Positions 1 through 6,819 of a stretch of 14,694 nucleotides of DNA are shown here, piece by piece. How positions within the stretch are numbered: the stretch's first letter is position 1; the number at the start of each line of letters is the position of its first letter. The notes under the pieces are model-generated. The model worked only from the letters and a program-made list of their open reading frames with translations, did no database searches and was not told the DNA's origin. The position numbers and the translations under genes were made by a program. This stretch comes from Candidatus Uhrbacteria bacterium (GTDB lineage Bacteria; Patescibacteriota; Patescibacteriia; UBA9934; UBA10169): positions 12,666 to 27,359 of the forward strand of contig DNYJ01000030.1 in NCBI GenBank assembly GCA_003505155.1. Reading direction: 5' to 3'.

Positions 1-6
1 CGAGCG

Positions 7-44
7 CACCACAGAGGTCATCACATGAGTGGTGATTTTTGTTT
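7..44 (+). terminator. Possible weak terminator of an upstream gene
   Basis: CACCAC at 7-12 can pair with GTGGTG at 29-34, or alternatively ATCAC at 20-24 with GTGAT at 32-36. A T run starts at 36 and continues as TTTTTGTTT. This has the form of a short intrinsic terminator for something ending before the window. No gene body is visible upstream, so the assignment is tentative. Confidence 0.3.
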
Positions 45-62
45 AGGCGAGTGTCCGTAGCT

Positions 63-120
63 CCCGCCAGAGGTGTGAAGTGAGAGAAGACTCTACTTCA
101 CACCAGAGGCGGGTTTGTTT
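63..120 (+). terminator. Long near-perfect hairpin followed by a T-rich tail
   Basis: Three nested stems are visible: CCCGCC (63-68) with GGCGGG (108-113), GGTGTGAAGT (72-81) with ACTTCACACC (95-104), and AGAG (83-86) with CTCT (91-94). The outer two are separated by a symmetric AGA/AGA internal loop. The terminal loop is AAGA and the tail is TTTGTTTT. The layout fits a rho-independent terminator insulating the downstream toxin-antitoxin operon, but 20 paired positions is long for one. A small structured RNA or a palindromic repeat element is the alternative. Confidence 0.55.
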
Positions 121-143
121 TAAGTCTGTTAGGAGTATATAAT
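115..143 (+). promoter_or_regulatory. Promoter of the AbiE-like toxin-antitoxin operon
   Basis: A perfect -10 box TATAAT lies at 138-143. TTGTTT at 115-120 is a partial -35 match (the first three bases of TTGACA) at exactly 17 bp spacing. Transcription would start near 150, giving a leader of about 34 nt before the ATG at 184. The -35 element overlaps the T tail of the preceding hairpin, so termination and new initiation are packed together. Base positions are seen directly; promoter function is inferred. Confidence 0.55.
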
Positions 144-146
144 TGA

Positions 147-177
147 ACTGGAATTAACCTTTAAAGTATATCCCAGT
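147..177 (+). promoter_or_regulatory. Candidate autoregulatory operator of the AbiE-like module
   Basis: ACTGG at 147-151 and CCAGT at 173-177 form an inverted repeat, and a perfect 8-bp palindrome CTTTAAAG sits between them at 159-166. AbiEi-family antitoxins are known to repress their own operon by binding inverted repeats near the promoter, and this region lies at the expected transcription start and leader. The arms are short and could arise by chance in AT-rich DNA. Confidence 0.25.
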
Positions 178-183
178 CAATAT

Positions 184-774
184 ATGGATAATAAACCTAG
201 TAAAGGTGAATATTTAGATGTCTTGTTACGATCTCCCAAAACCATCTTTTCTGTTAAAGATGCGGCTTTGTTGTGGGGAGAAGAAAGAGAGCAGATGGTA
301 GCGATTCGGCTGAATAGGTATGTCGTGTCTGGGAAGTTGATAAGAATTAGGCGAGGCATCTATGCCAAAGACAAAAAATACAACCGCTTTGAATTGGCCA
401 CACGCATCTATACTCCTTCCTACATAAGCTTTGAGACGGTCTTAACGCGAGCCGGAATTAATTTTCAATTCTACGGCAACATTTTCGTTGCTTCGTATGT
501 GACCAGAGACATTGAGGCTGGAGACCAAAAGATTTCATTCATCCGGATGAAAGACTATGTTTTGAGCAATACGGTTGGCATTGAGCATCAGGATGGCATT
601 GCCACCGCAACCAAAGAGCGTGCGTTTTTGGATAGAATTTACGTCAGCAAGGATTACCATTTTGATAATTTACATGCATTGGATTGGGATAAAGTTTTTG
701 AGATTTTACCCATCTACAACAATAAACGGTTAGAGAAGAAAGTAAAAACCTACTTTAAATCTGAACAGATATGA
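184..774 (+). CDS. AbiEi-like antitoxin / transcriptional repressor (type IV toxin-antitoxin)
   Basis: This 196-residue protein fits the AbiEi family. AbiEi antitoxins neutralise an AbiEii nucleotidyltransferase without binding it tightly and repress their own operon. Residues about 10-62 look like the N-terminal winged helix, including KLIRIRRGIYA at 51-61. The family C-terminal antitoxin domain follows, with SYISFETVL at 79-87 and the signature ATKERAFLD at 142-150. The stop codon TGA lies within the ATGA that starts the next gene, so the two are translationally coupled. The ATG at 184 is the first usable start after the promoter; no good ribosome binding site precedes it (AGGAGT at 131-136 is too far). 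The gene is strikingly AT-rich beside recG, which suggests acquisition. Related AbiEi-like regulators sometimes act without a phage-defence role. Confidence 0.82.
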   Translation: MDNKPSKGEYLDVLLRSPKTIFSVKDAALLWGEEREQMVAIRLNRYVVSGKLIRIRRGIYAKDKKYNRFELATRIYTPSYISFETVLTRAGINFQFYGNIFVASYVTRDIEAGDQKISFIRMKDYVLSNTVGIEHQDGIATATKERAFLDRIYVSKDYHFDNLHALDWDKVFEILPIYNNKRLEKKVKTYFKSEQI

Positions 775-1472
775 AATTAGATTACTCAAAACACAAAAAC
801 ATTCTGCTTCAGATTTTGAAGGACGTGTACTCTGACACATCCATTGCGCCGCATCTGGGTTTCAAAGGCGGAACGGCCGCCTTACTGTTTTATGGGCTAA
901 CTCGTGATTCGGTTGATTTGGATTTTGATTTGTTGAACGAAGACAAAGAAAATGAAGTGTTCGAGAAGATTCAAAAAATTATTGGGAGCTACGGGACAGT
1001 CGTTGACTCCCGAATTAAGAAGTTTAATTTATTGAACGTTCTTTCGTATGCAACGGGAGCGCAAAAGATAAAAGTTGAAGTTAATCGGAGAAATTTTGGC
1101 TCCAAATATGAACTTCGGACTTTGCTTGGCATATCCATGCTCGTGATGGCGCAGGAAGATATGTTTGCGCATAAGCTGATGGCTATGCATGAACGCATAG
1201 GCAAAACGAGCCGTGATGTGTACGACGTTTGGTTTTTCTTGGAAAATCGCTGGCCAATCAACAAAGAAATTGTCGAACGACGTTCAGGAAAAACATTCGA
1301 GGAGGTTTTGCAATTGACAGCCGAGCAATTGGAAAAACTGGATCATAAGCACATACTTGACGGCTTGGGAGATTTTCTTACCGAACCACAGAAAGATTGG
1401 GCCCGTGCCAAATTAAAATCAGAAACCATCTTTTTGCTCAAAGCTCGAGCGGAAAGTGAAAAGCAAAGATAA
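771..1472 (+). CDS. AbiEii-like nucleotidyltransferase toxin
   Basis: This 233-residue protein has the AbiEii/MNT nucleotidyltransferase layout. Early in the protein is GGT at 33-35, followed by the segment TRDSVDLDF at 44-52, giving the expected GG[ST]...R.S.D.D pattern; D49 and D51 are the likely metal-binding acids. KVEVNRR at 101-107 supplies a candidate third acid (E103). The helical C-terminal part carries AHKLMAMHER (133-142) and RDVYDVWF (148-155), typical of the family. Characterised relatives transfer nucleotides to RNA targets such as tRNA acceptor ends and stop growth, some giving abortive infection against phage. The catalytic residues appear intact, so the gene is probably functional. 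It overlaps the antitoxin gene by 4 nt and stops 24 nt before recG. The substrate cannot be told from sequence. Confidence 0.82.
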   Translation: MKLDYSKHKNILLQILKDVYSDTSIAPHLGFKGGTAALLFYGLTRDSVDLDFDLLNEDKENEVFEKIQKIIGSYGTVVDSRIKKFNLLNVLSYATGAQKIKVEVNRRNFGSKYELRTLLGISMLVMAQEDMFAHKLMAMHERIGKTSRDVYDVWFFLENRWPINKEIVERRSGKTFEEVLQLTAEQLEKLDHKHILDGLGDFLTEPQKDWARAKLKSETIFLLKARAESEKQR

Positions 1473-1496
1473 ATTTTGCTTAAGCTTCGGAGAGGT

Positions 1497-3551
1497 ATGG
1501 CAACCTTGTACGACAAAGTATCCGTTCTTCATGGCTTGGGGGCGGTGGGAGCGAAAGCGCTCGCGAAGGTTGGAGTGAAAACCGTGCGGGATCTTCTTTT
1601 TTATTTTCCGTTCCGGTATGAGGACTATTCCAAGGTGAAGACGATTTCCGAGCTGATTCCGGGCGAGACGGTTTCTCTGACGGCGGAGATCGTCTCGATC
1701 GAAGCTCGGCCGTCGCGCAAGAGTCGCGTCATGGTAACGGAAGCTCTTGTGAAAGATGAGACGGGGGAACTCACGGTGAAGTGGTTCAATCAGCCGTTTC
1801 TTACAAAGAGTTTGAAGCCCGGGACGCGCGTCTCGCTTGCCGGCGCGACGGATCTTCGCGCAGGACTTGTGTTGGTGAACCCTCGCTATGAGAAAATCTC
1901 TCCAGATGGTGAGACGGTGCATACCGGCCGCATCGTCCCCGTGTATCCGCGTTCGGGCACTGTCGGCGAGAAACGCCTGCGTTCCGCCATCAAGGAGTCT
2001 CTCTCTGCGGCGTCGAAATTAGCGGACGCTCTGCCCGCGGCGATCCGCGAGGCGGAAGGATTCCCAAGTCTTGCGGAAGCGATTTGCTCCATTCACTTTC
2101 CCGGAAGGATGGCGGAACTTGATCGAGCGGTTGCGCGTCTCAAATTCGACGAACTTTTTTTGCACCAGCTTCTTTTTGCCGAAGTGAAGAAGGATCGAAA
2201 GGAACAATCGGCGTATCAAATCCCGATTGCGGTGTCCGAGCTCAAAACATTTGTCGCTTCGCTTCCGTTTGCGCTCACAAATGCACAGAGACTCTCGGCA
2301 TGGGAGGTGATTCAAGACTTGGCGAAGGAGCATCCGATGAATCGGCTTCTCGAGGGCGACGTGGGGAGCGGCAAGACGGTGGTCTCGGCGATGGCGATCA
2401 ACGCGGTTCTTGGCTCTGCTCATCAAGCGGCGTACTTGGCGCCGACGGAGATTTTGGCGAAACAGCAATATCAGGCTTTGTGCGAGCTGTTGCCGAGAGG
2501 ATCCGTTGCTCTCCTCACGCGCGCCGAATGTGAAGTCGGAGGCGAAGCGATTGATCGCCTCGGTCTCCAGCATCGTCTCAAGATGGACGCGCTGGTCGTC
2601 GTTGCCACGCACGCGATTCTCGAAGAGGATTGGCGGTTCGATCGACTTGCGCTCATCGTCATTGATGAACAGCACCGATGGGGCGTGCGCCAGCGCCATG
2701 AGCTTCTTGCGCGGCATCTCATCGCTCCGCATCTTCTCTCCATGTCGGCCACGCCCATTCCGCGTTCGCTTTCGCTCACGATCTATGGCGACCTCGACCT
2801 CTCTGTGATCGGGGAAATGCCAAAGGGAAGGAAGCCGATTGAAACGAAAGTGGTTTTCGATAAAGTGGAGACGGAGATGTACAGGTTTGTTCGAGGCCAG
2901 CTCGACGAGGGTTACCGTGTTTACATCGTCTGCCCCCTGATAGACCCATCCGATAGGCTTGGCGTGGCTTCCGTGTCTGAAACCGCCGAGCGGTTGCGCC
3001 GAGGACATCTCAAGGATTACAAAGTTGCGGAGCTTCACGGGCGGATGAAGACGGAGGAAAAAGAGGAAGCAATGAGAAAGTTTAAAGACGGTTCGATTCC
3101 CGTGCTCATCTCAACTACCGTTGTCGAAGTCGGAGTGGATGTGCCGGAGGCGACCGTGATGGTGATTGAAGGAGCGGAGCGTTTCGGTCTTGCCCAACTT
3201 CATCAACTGCGCGGCCGCGTCGGCCGGTCGGACAAAAAGTCTTACTGCTTCCTGCGTCCGAGTGGATTTCTTCAAGGAAAAAGTCTCGAGCGTCTGCAGG
3301 CGATGGTGCGATGTCAAAACGGATTTCAACTTGCCGAGCTCGACTTGGAGTTTCGCGGTCCGGGCAACGTCTTTGGCAATGCGCAGTCCGGCTTTCCCGA
3401 TTTTCAACTCGCCACACTTGCAGACGTCCCCCTCATGAAAAAAGCCCGCGACTTGGCGTCTCGGTTGCTGGAAGAAGATCCAACTCTCGAAGGTCATCCT
3501 CTTCTCCGAGACGGCCTCCTCGCCAAGTCGGATGAATTGCACCTCGAGTAA
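1497..3551 (+). CDS. recG: ATP-dependent DNA helicase RecG
   Basis: RecG is a monomeric superfamily 2 translocase that regresses stalled replication forks and migrates Holliday junctions. From the ATG at 1497 it has 684 residues, the usual full length. In order: a helix-hairpin-like start (VLHGLGAVGAKAL), an OB-fold wedge domain around residues 50-130, Walker A GDVGSGKT (about 287-294), motif II DEQHRWGV (from 390), SATPIPRSL, the helicase C domain with TTVVEVGVDVPEA, motif VI QLRGRVGR (about 570-577), and the RecG-specific TRG region FRGPGNVFG...QSGFPDF near 618-635. A TTG at 1476 is also in frame, but the ATG has GGAG at 1489-1492 upstream and matches the family start. Motif II has Trp where Phe is common. 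It lies directly behind the toxin gene and may share its transcript. Confidence 0.96.
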   Translation: MATLYDKVSVLHGLGAVGAKALAKVGVKTVRDLLFYFPFRYEDYSKVKTISELIPGETVSLTAEIVSIEARPSRKSRVMVTEALVKDETGELTVKWFNQPFLTKSLKPGTRVSLAGATDLRAGLVLVNPRYEKISPDGETVHTGRIVPVYPRSGTVGEKRLRSAIKESLSAASKLADALPAAIREAEGFPSLAEAICSIHFPGRMAELDRAVARLKFDELFLHQLLFAEVKKDRKEQSAYQIPIAVSELKTFVASLPFALTNAQRLSAWEVIQDLAKEHPMNRLLEGDVGSGKTVVSAMAINAVLGSAHQAAYLAPTEILAKQQYQALCELLPRGSVALLTRAECEVGGEAIDRLGLQHRLKMDALVVVATHAILEEDWRFDRLALIVIDEQHRWGVRQRHELLARHLIAPHLLSMSATPIPRSLSLTIYGDLDLSVIGEMPKGRKPIETKVVFDKVETEMYRFVRGQLDEGYRVYIVCPLIDPSDRLGVASVSETAERLRRGHLKDYKVAELHGRMKTEEKEEAMRKFKDGSIPVLISTTVVEVGVDVPEATVMVIEGAERFGLAQLHQLRGRVGRSDKKSYCFLRPSGFLQGKSLERLQAMVRCQNGFQLAELDLEFRGPGNVFGNAQSGFPDFQLATLADVPLMKKARDLASRLLEEDPTLEGHPLLRDGLLAKSDELHLE

Positions 3552-3565
3552 GCGGCGTGGCCTCC

Positions 3566-3582
3566 CCTCCTAATCTAGGAGG
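3566..3582. terminator. Hairpin between convergent recG and radA
   Basis: CCTCCTA (3566-3572) pairs perfectly with TAGGAGG (3576-3582) around a 3-nt loop, in the 35-nt gap between the recG stop (3549-3551) and the radA stop (3587-3589, minus strand). The position suits a bidirectional terminator. Neither side has a clear T run, so termination may be weak or factor-assisted. Confidence 0.45.
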
Positions 3583-3586
3583 CGGA

Positions 3587-4867
3587 TTACGATAACAGCT
3601 CCTTGAGCGTTTTTGCCGTGGCGGGGGAGATGACGGTTTCGAAGCCGAGACGCTTGGCTTCCTTTTCTCTCCGTTCCATGCCGGGGACTTTTCGGAGCTC
3701 TCCTCCCAAGCCCACTTCGCCGAACACGATCGTTTGTGCTTTGAGCGAGACTTTTTCAAGCGCTCCGGCGATGGCGAGGCAGGCGGCGAGGTCGGCGGCG
3801 GGTTCGGTGAGACGCAGTCCTCCGACGACGTTCACATAAATATCCTTGTCGGCGAGTTTGACTCCGGCTCTGCGGGAGAGGATGGCAGAGAGCATCAGAA
3901 GGCGTTTTTCAGAAAATCCCGTCGCGCGGCGCAGTGGATTAGCGAAAACGGACGTCTCCACAAGCGCTTGCACTTCGACTAAGAACACACGCGAGCCTTC
4001 GAGCGTTGCGGTTACGATGGATCCCGGCGTCTGCGCGCGCTCTTCCAAGAAATGTGCCGAAGGGTTCGCGACTCCGACGAGCCCCTCCTCTCTCATCTCA
4101 AAGATGCCGACTTCCTCCGTCGAACCAAACCGATTTTTTCCGGCTCGAAGCAGACGAGTCAGATAGCCGGATTTGCCCTCGAGCATCAAGACGACGTCAA
4201 CCAGATGTTCAAGCGTCTTCGGGCCTGCCACACTGCCGTCCTTGGTCACTTGTCCCACGAGAAGGATTGGCACGCCGGTCTGTTTGGCGGTTTCGAGCAA
4301 GACGTTTGTCGCATAGCGCACAAGGCTCGTGCCGCCCGCCGCAAAATCGAGCACGGACGACGTGAGTGTTTGCACGGAATCCACGATGGCAAGCGGCGGC
4401 CGTTCTTTCTCAATCGTCTTTGCGACGCGTTCAACGGAGGTTGTGCCGACGTAGGCGATACGATTCAACTCCACGCCAAGCCGTTTAAGCCGTCCCGAAA
4501 GCTGGGGAGCGGATTCCTCGCCCGAAGCGTAGATTATGGGTTTTGCTTTACCAAATGCGCTTCCCACCATCGCGGCCAGGGTGGACTTTCCAATGCCTGG
4601 TTCGCCGGATAACAAAACGAGAGATCCCGCCACGACTCCTCCTCCGAGAACTCGGTCAAGCTCGCCGATGGTTGTCGCTCTGCGCTCGGCTGACTTGAGA
4701 TCAGCGCTGTCGAGTCTTACCACATCCGCCGCCTTCGCTTCCGCAACCGCAGAAGCTCTTCCTCCCGTCTCGCCGCCGCTCTCGCTCAACGTTCCCCAGC
4801 CGCCGCACTCAAGGCATCGCCCGCTCCACTTGAGCTGTTGCGCATCGCATTTTGAACACGTGAACAT
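3587..4867 (-). CDS. radA: DNA repair protein RadA (Sms)
   Basis: RadA is a RecA-related hexameric ATPase that promotes branch migration and D-loop extension during recombinational repair. The 426-residue protein has the standard order: a C4 zinc finger (C4, C7, C18, C21), Walker A GEPGIGKS (88-95), the RadA signature KNRFG (244-248) in KNRFGSTEEVGIFEM, and a Lon-like C-terminal domain (about 290-426) containing GEVGLGGELRKVPGMERR. The ATG at 4867 is chosen because the zinc finger begins at residue 4, as in many RadA proteins. A TTG at 4897 would add ten residues and overlap the upstream gene, and it has no better ribosome binding site. The gene begins 17 nt after the stop of the pilin/M23 gene, so it is probably the last cistron of the long minus-strand operon. 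It faces recG. Confidence 0.96.
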   Translation of the reverse strand: MFTCSKCDAQQLKWSGRCLECGGWGTLSESGGETGGRASAVAEAKAADVVRLDSADLKSAERRATTIGELDRVLGGGVVAGSLVLLSGEPGIGKSTLAAMVGSAFGKAKPIIYASGEESAPQLSGRLKRLGVELNRIAYVGTTSVERVAKTIEKERPPLAIVDSVQTLTSSVLDFAAGGTSLVRYATNVLLETAKQTGVPILLVGQVTKDGSVAGPKTLEHLVDVVLMLEGKSGYLTRLLRAGKNRFGSTEEVGIFEMREEGLVGVANPSAHFLEERAQTPGSIVTATLEGSRVFLVEVQALVETSVFANPLRRATGFSEKRLLMLSAILSRRAGVKLADKDIYVNVVGGLRLTEPAADLAACLAIAGALEKVSLKAQTIVFGEVGLGGELRKVPGMERREKEAKRLGFETVISPATAKTLKELLS

Positions 4868-4884
4868 AGGTTCGAGGAATTCTT

Positions 4885-6156
4885 TTATCGCAGACAAACG
4901 AGAGGATCAAACACGTCCCCCGCAATCTTGAAAGTGGTGTGCACGTGCGGGCCTGTCGTATTGCCGGATTGTTCGATGGGTTGGCAGGTGCAGGATTCCT
5001 GCGAGAATGGATCCGCGCATGGCGTTCCGGAATAGGTGCAGGTTCCGGAGATATTTGCCGTGGCCCAAGCTCCGCCCGTCGGTTTCGTTTCCCCATTGCA
5101 ACAGCGGCCGCCCGAATGCCCGATCGCCTCGCCTTGCTTGACGATGCGTCCGCTCTCCCCGATAAAATCTTTCACATGGCACATCGAAAGAATGGCGCCG
5201 TCGAAGATCACGTCAATTTGGTTGCCGCACCGATTCGACGCGCTTCCTTTTTTGAAGAGAACCGTTCCGTTTTGCGGCGCGAAGATTTCGGTTCCCCACG
5301 GAACGGCGTAATCAAGCCCTCGCATCTTTGATGAGTCATAGTTTGGAGTGTTTGCTCTAAAGTGATAGTTACAGCTGTAGGAGGTACGCACGGGAGATTT
5401 ATACGTTTGTGAAAGCGGACAGGTTCTTGCGTAGGCCGCTTGCTCGGCATCTTTACATGACTGTAATGCTGTTCCTATAGCTGTGGTTGTGGACGATGCG
5501 ACTGCCGGTCCTTCCGACGGCGACAAGGTCGAATCAATCGAATCAACCGCCTTGATTCGAATGGCGTTTAAGAGGGTCAGTTGGGGATTCGTGGTGTAGA
5601 GGAGTGTGTAGCTCCCGAGGAGGATGACCATGCCCACGAGCGCGTTGGTGATTCTCTGTTTTGCTTCCGTTACTCCTTGCTGGGATCCCCCTTGCAACAT
5701 GTATTGAATCCCGCCCACCATGATCATGATGACGGCGAAGACCGCCATGATGCCGATGAGCCAGCGGTAAATGGCCGCAATGTATTCTCCGATGAAACCG
5801 ACTTGGAGGACGCCGTTGACACGAACGGGATCCTGAAAACCCTCGAAGCCGGGGATGTCCACGCCCAGCACGGGCTTGAGGCCTTTAAAAACTTCTTCCT
5901 CGCGCAGGGAGTAGGCGGCCGACGTGAACGTCCCTCCGGCTCCCGCCGCATAGCTTGTGCAAAATTTCTGACAGAGTTCTCCGTTCGGCGTCTCCCCTCG
6001 GGGCACCCACTCCAGATTCTCGAAGGTTTGATTAACCTCCGCCGTTGCGGCGTTTGGCAAGTAGGTGCAAACGCACTCGTGGATGGCAGTCACCTCCGCG
6101 AAAGCCGAGCTCGGGAACAGGAGGAAGACGAACGTGAGGGCGGCGGCGAGTCTCAT
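4885..6156 (-). CDS. Secreted pilin-like / M23 (LytM) peptidase-fold fusion, cysteine-rich, probably degenerate active site
   Basis: This 423-residue protein starts with a signal peptide (MRLAAALTFVFLLFPSSAFA, cleavage after A20). Residues about 118-190 hold two hydrophobic helices (about 125-150 and 170-188) around the polar turn QGGSQQGVTEAKQR, the pattern of VirB2/TrbC-like T4SS pilins frequent in Parcubacteria. Residues about 260-423 match M23 endopeptidases: RGLDYAVPWGTEIFAPQNG, then H327, then GPHVHTTF (H404, H406). The first zinc ligand of HxxxD is missing: the position four before D282 is M278 (codon ATG). About 50 residues are inserted between GHSGG and GPHVH, where M23 enzymes usually have only a few, and this loop holds seven of the 16 cysteines. 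Its ATG overlaps the DsbA-like TGA by 4 nt. Either it is a non-catalytic peptidoglycan-binding module or it uses altered metal binding. Confidence 0.8.
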   Translation of the reverse strand: MRLAAALTFVFLLFPSSAFAEVTAIHECVCTYLPNAATAEVNQTFENLEWVPRGETPNGELCQKFCTSYAAGAGGTFTSAAYSLREEEVFKGLKPVLGVDIPGFEGFQDPVRVNGVLQVGFIGEYIAAIYRWLIGIMAVFAVIMIMVGGIQYMLQGGSQQGVTEAKQRITNALVGMVILLGSYTLLYTTNPQLTLLNAIRIKAVDSIDSTLSPSEGPAVASSTTTAIGTALQSCKDAEQAAYARTCPLSQTYKSPVRTSYSCNYHFRANTPNYDSSKMRGLDYAVPWGTEIFAPQNGTVLFKKGSASNRCGNQIDVIFDGAILSMCHVKDFIGESGRIVKQGEAIGHSGGRCCNGETKPTGGAWATANISGTCTYSGTPCADPFSQESCTCQPIEQSGNTTGPHVHTTFKIAGDVFDPLVCLR

Positions 6157-6818
6157 AGAGCTTCCAAAATTTTCCGGATGATGCTTCGAAGCTCGTCCTC
6201 GGAAAGCGCGCCCACATAACGTTCGCCGTTCACAAAGATCGTTGGCGTGGCGGTGAGGGAGAGAGCGAGCGCTTCTTCGTAGTCGCGCTGAATTTTTGGG
6301 AGAGATGCGCGGCTTGAGACGCAGCGGTTGAAGCTGTCGAGATTGAGTTCGAGCGCTTGGGCGATCGCCGTGTAGGTAGAGGCACCGAGGAGGTTCATTT
6401 GCGTGAAGAGGAGTTCCTGGTACGTCCAGAAGGCGCCTTGTTCCTGCGCACAGCGCGCGGCGATGGCGGAAGGCACGGCTTCCGTATGCAAGGATTCGTT
6501 CGGGAGGTCCTTCCAAACAAGACGCACGTCATTCGGAAATTCCCGACGGATGGTCTCAAGTGACTCCGACAAGTCGCGGCACGCTTCGCACTGGTAGTCC
6601 CCGAACTCCACAAGGGTGATTGAGGCGTTCTCGCTTCCGCGCGTGGGGTTCACGATGCTTACCTCGGGCGTTAAAAGCTCGACGTTCTTTTCTTGAGGCG
6701 CCTCGGTCTCTTTATCCCGGGAGGGGACGCGCAAGTAGAGATGGAAGAACAGGAAAATGACTCCCGCGAAGAAGAGGAGAACAAGGAGCGCGCTCCATCG
6801 TTGTGTTTGTGTTGCCAT
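6153..6818 (-). CDS. Membrane-anchored DsbA-like thiol:disulfide oxidoreductase
   Basis: This 221-residue protein belongs to the DsbA/thioredoxin superfamily. Residues about 9-29 form an N-terminal membrane anchor (RWSALLVLLFFAGVIFLFF), with the rest facing outward. The active site is C77-E-A-C80 in EFGDYQCEACRDLS, followed by the helical insertion and the cis-proline loop TATPTIFVNGERYVG (P192). This is the layout of DsbA-like proteins such as BdbD. It should oxidise, or possibly isomerise, cysteines of exported proteins, and would need a DsbB or VKOR-type partner, which is not in the window. Two further cysteines (C123, C166) are present. The ATG at 6818 lies one nucleotide after the propeller gene's stop, and the TGA overlaps the start of the cysteine-rich pilin/M23 gene, which makes that protein a likely client. 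Confidence 0.9.
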   Translation of the reverse strand: MATQTQRWSALLVLLFFAGVIFLFFHLYLRVPSRDKETEAPQEKNVELLTPEVSIVNPTRGSENASITLVEFGDYQCEACRDLSESLETIRREFPNDVRLVWKDLPNESLHTEAVPSAIAARCAQEQGAFWTYQELLFTQMNLLGASTYTAIAQALELNLDSFNRCVSSRASLPKIQRDYEEALALSLTATPTIFVNGERYVGALSEDELRSIIRKILEAL

Positions 6819-6819
6819 G

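Noticed and set aside
1..11. Possible 3' end of a tRNA (CGAGCGC followed by ACCA)
   Set aside because: Only an acceptor-like heptamer plus ACCA is visible; without upstream bases no T arm can be tested. It would be interesting as an insertion site for the AT-rich module, but it is not supported.
2019..3038. Long open frame on the minus strand opposite recG
   Set aside because: Its translation is an Arg/His-rich low-information sequence, a typical shadow of a GC-rich gene. The recG motifs on the plus strand are unambiguous.
5581..6219. Plus-strand open frame opposite the pilin/M23 gene
   Set aside because: It is rich in Asp, His, Glu and Arg with no motif, and lies opposite a gene with a signal peptide, membrane helices and M23 motifs.
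6157..6516. Upstream in-frame extension of the pilin/M23 gene to 543 residues
   Set aside because: It overlaps the well-supported DsbA-like gene, its residues are Arg/Pro/His-rich shadow sequence, and a textbook signal peptide with an ATGA junction marks the start at 6156.
184..6818. UGA recoded to glycine, as in some candidate-phyla bacteria
   Set aside because: TGA ends the antitoxin and DsbA-like genes exactly at 4-nt overlaps with the following genes, and no conserved gene needs an internal TGA.
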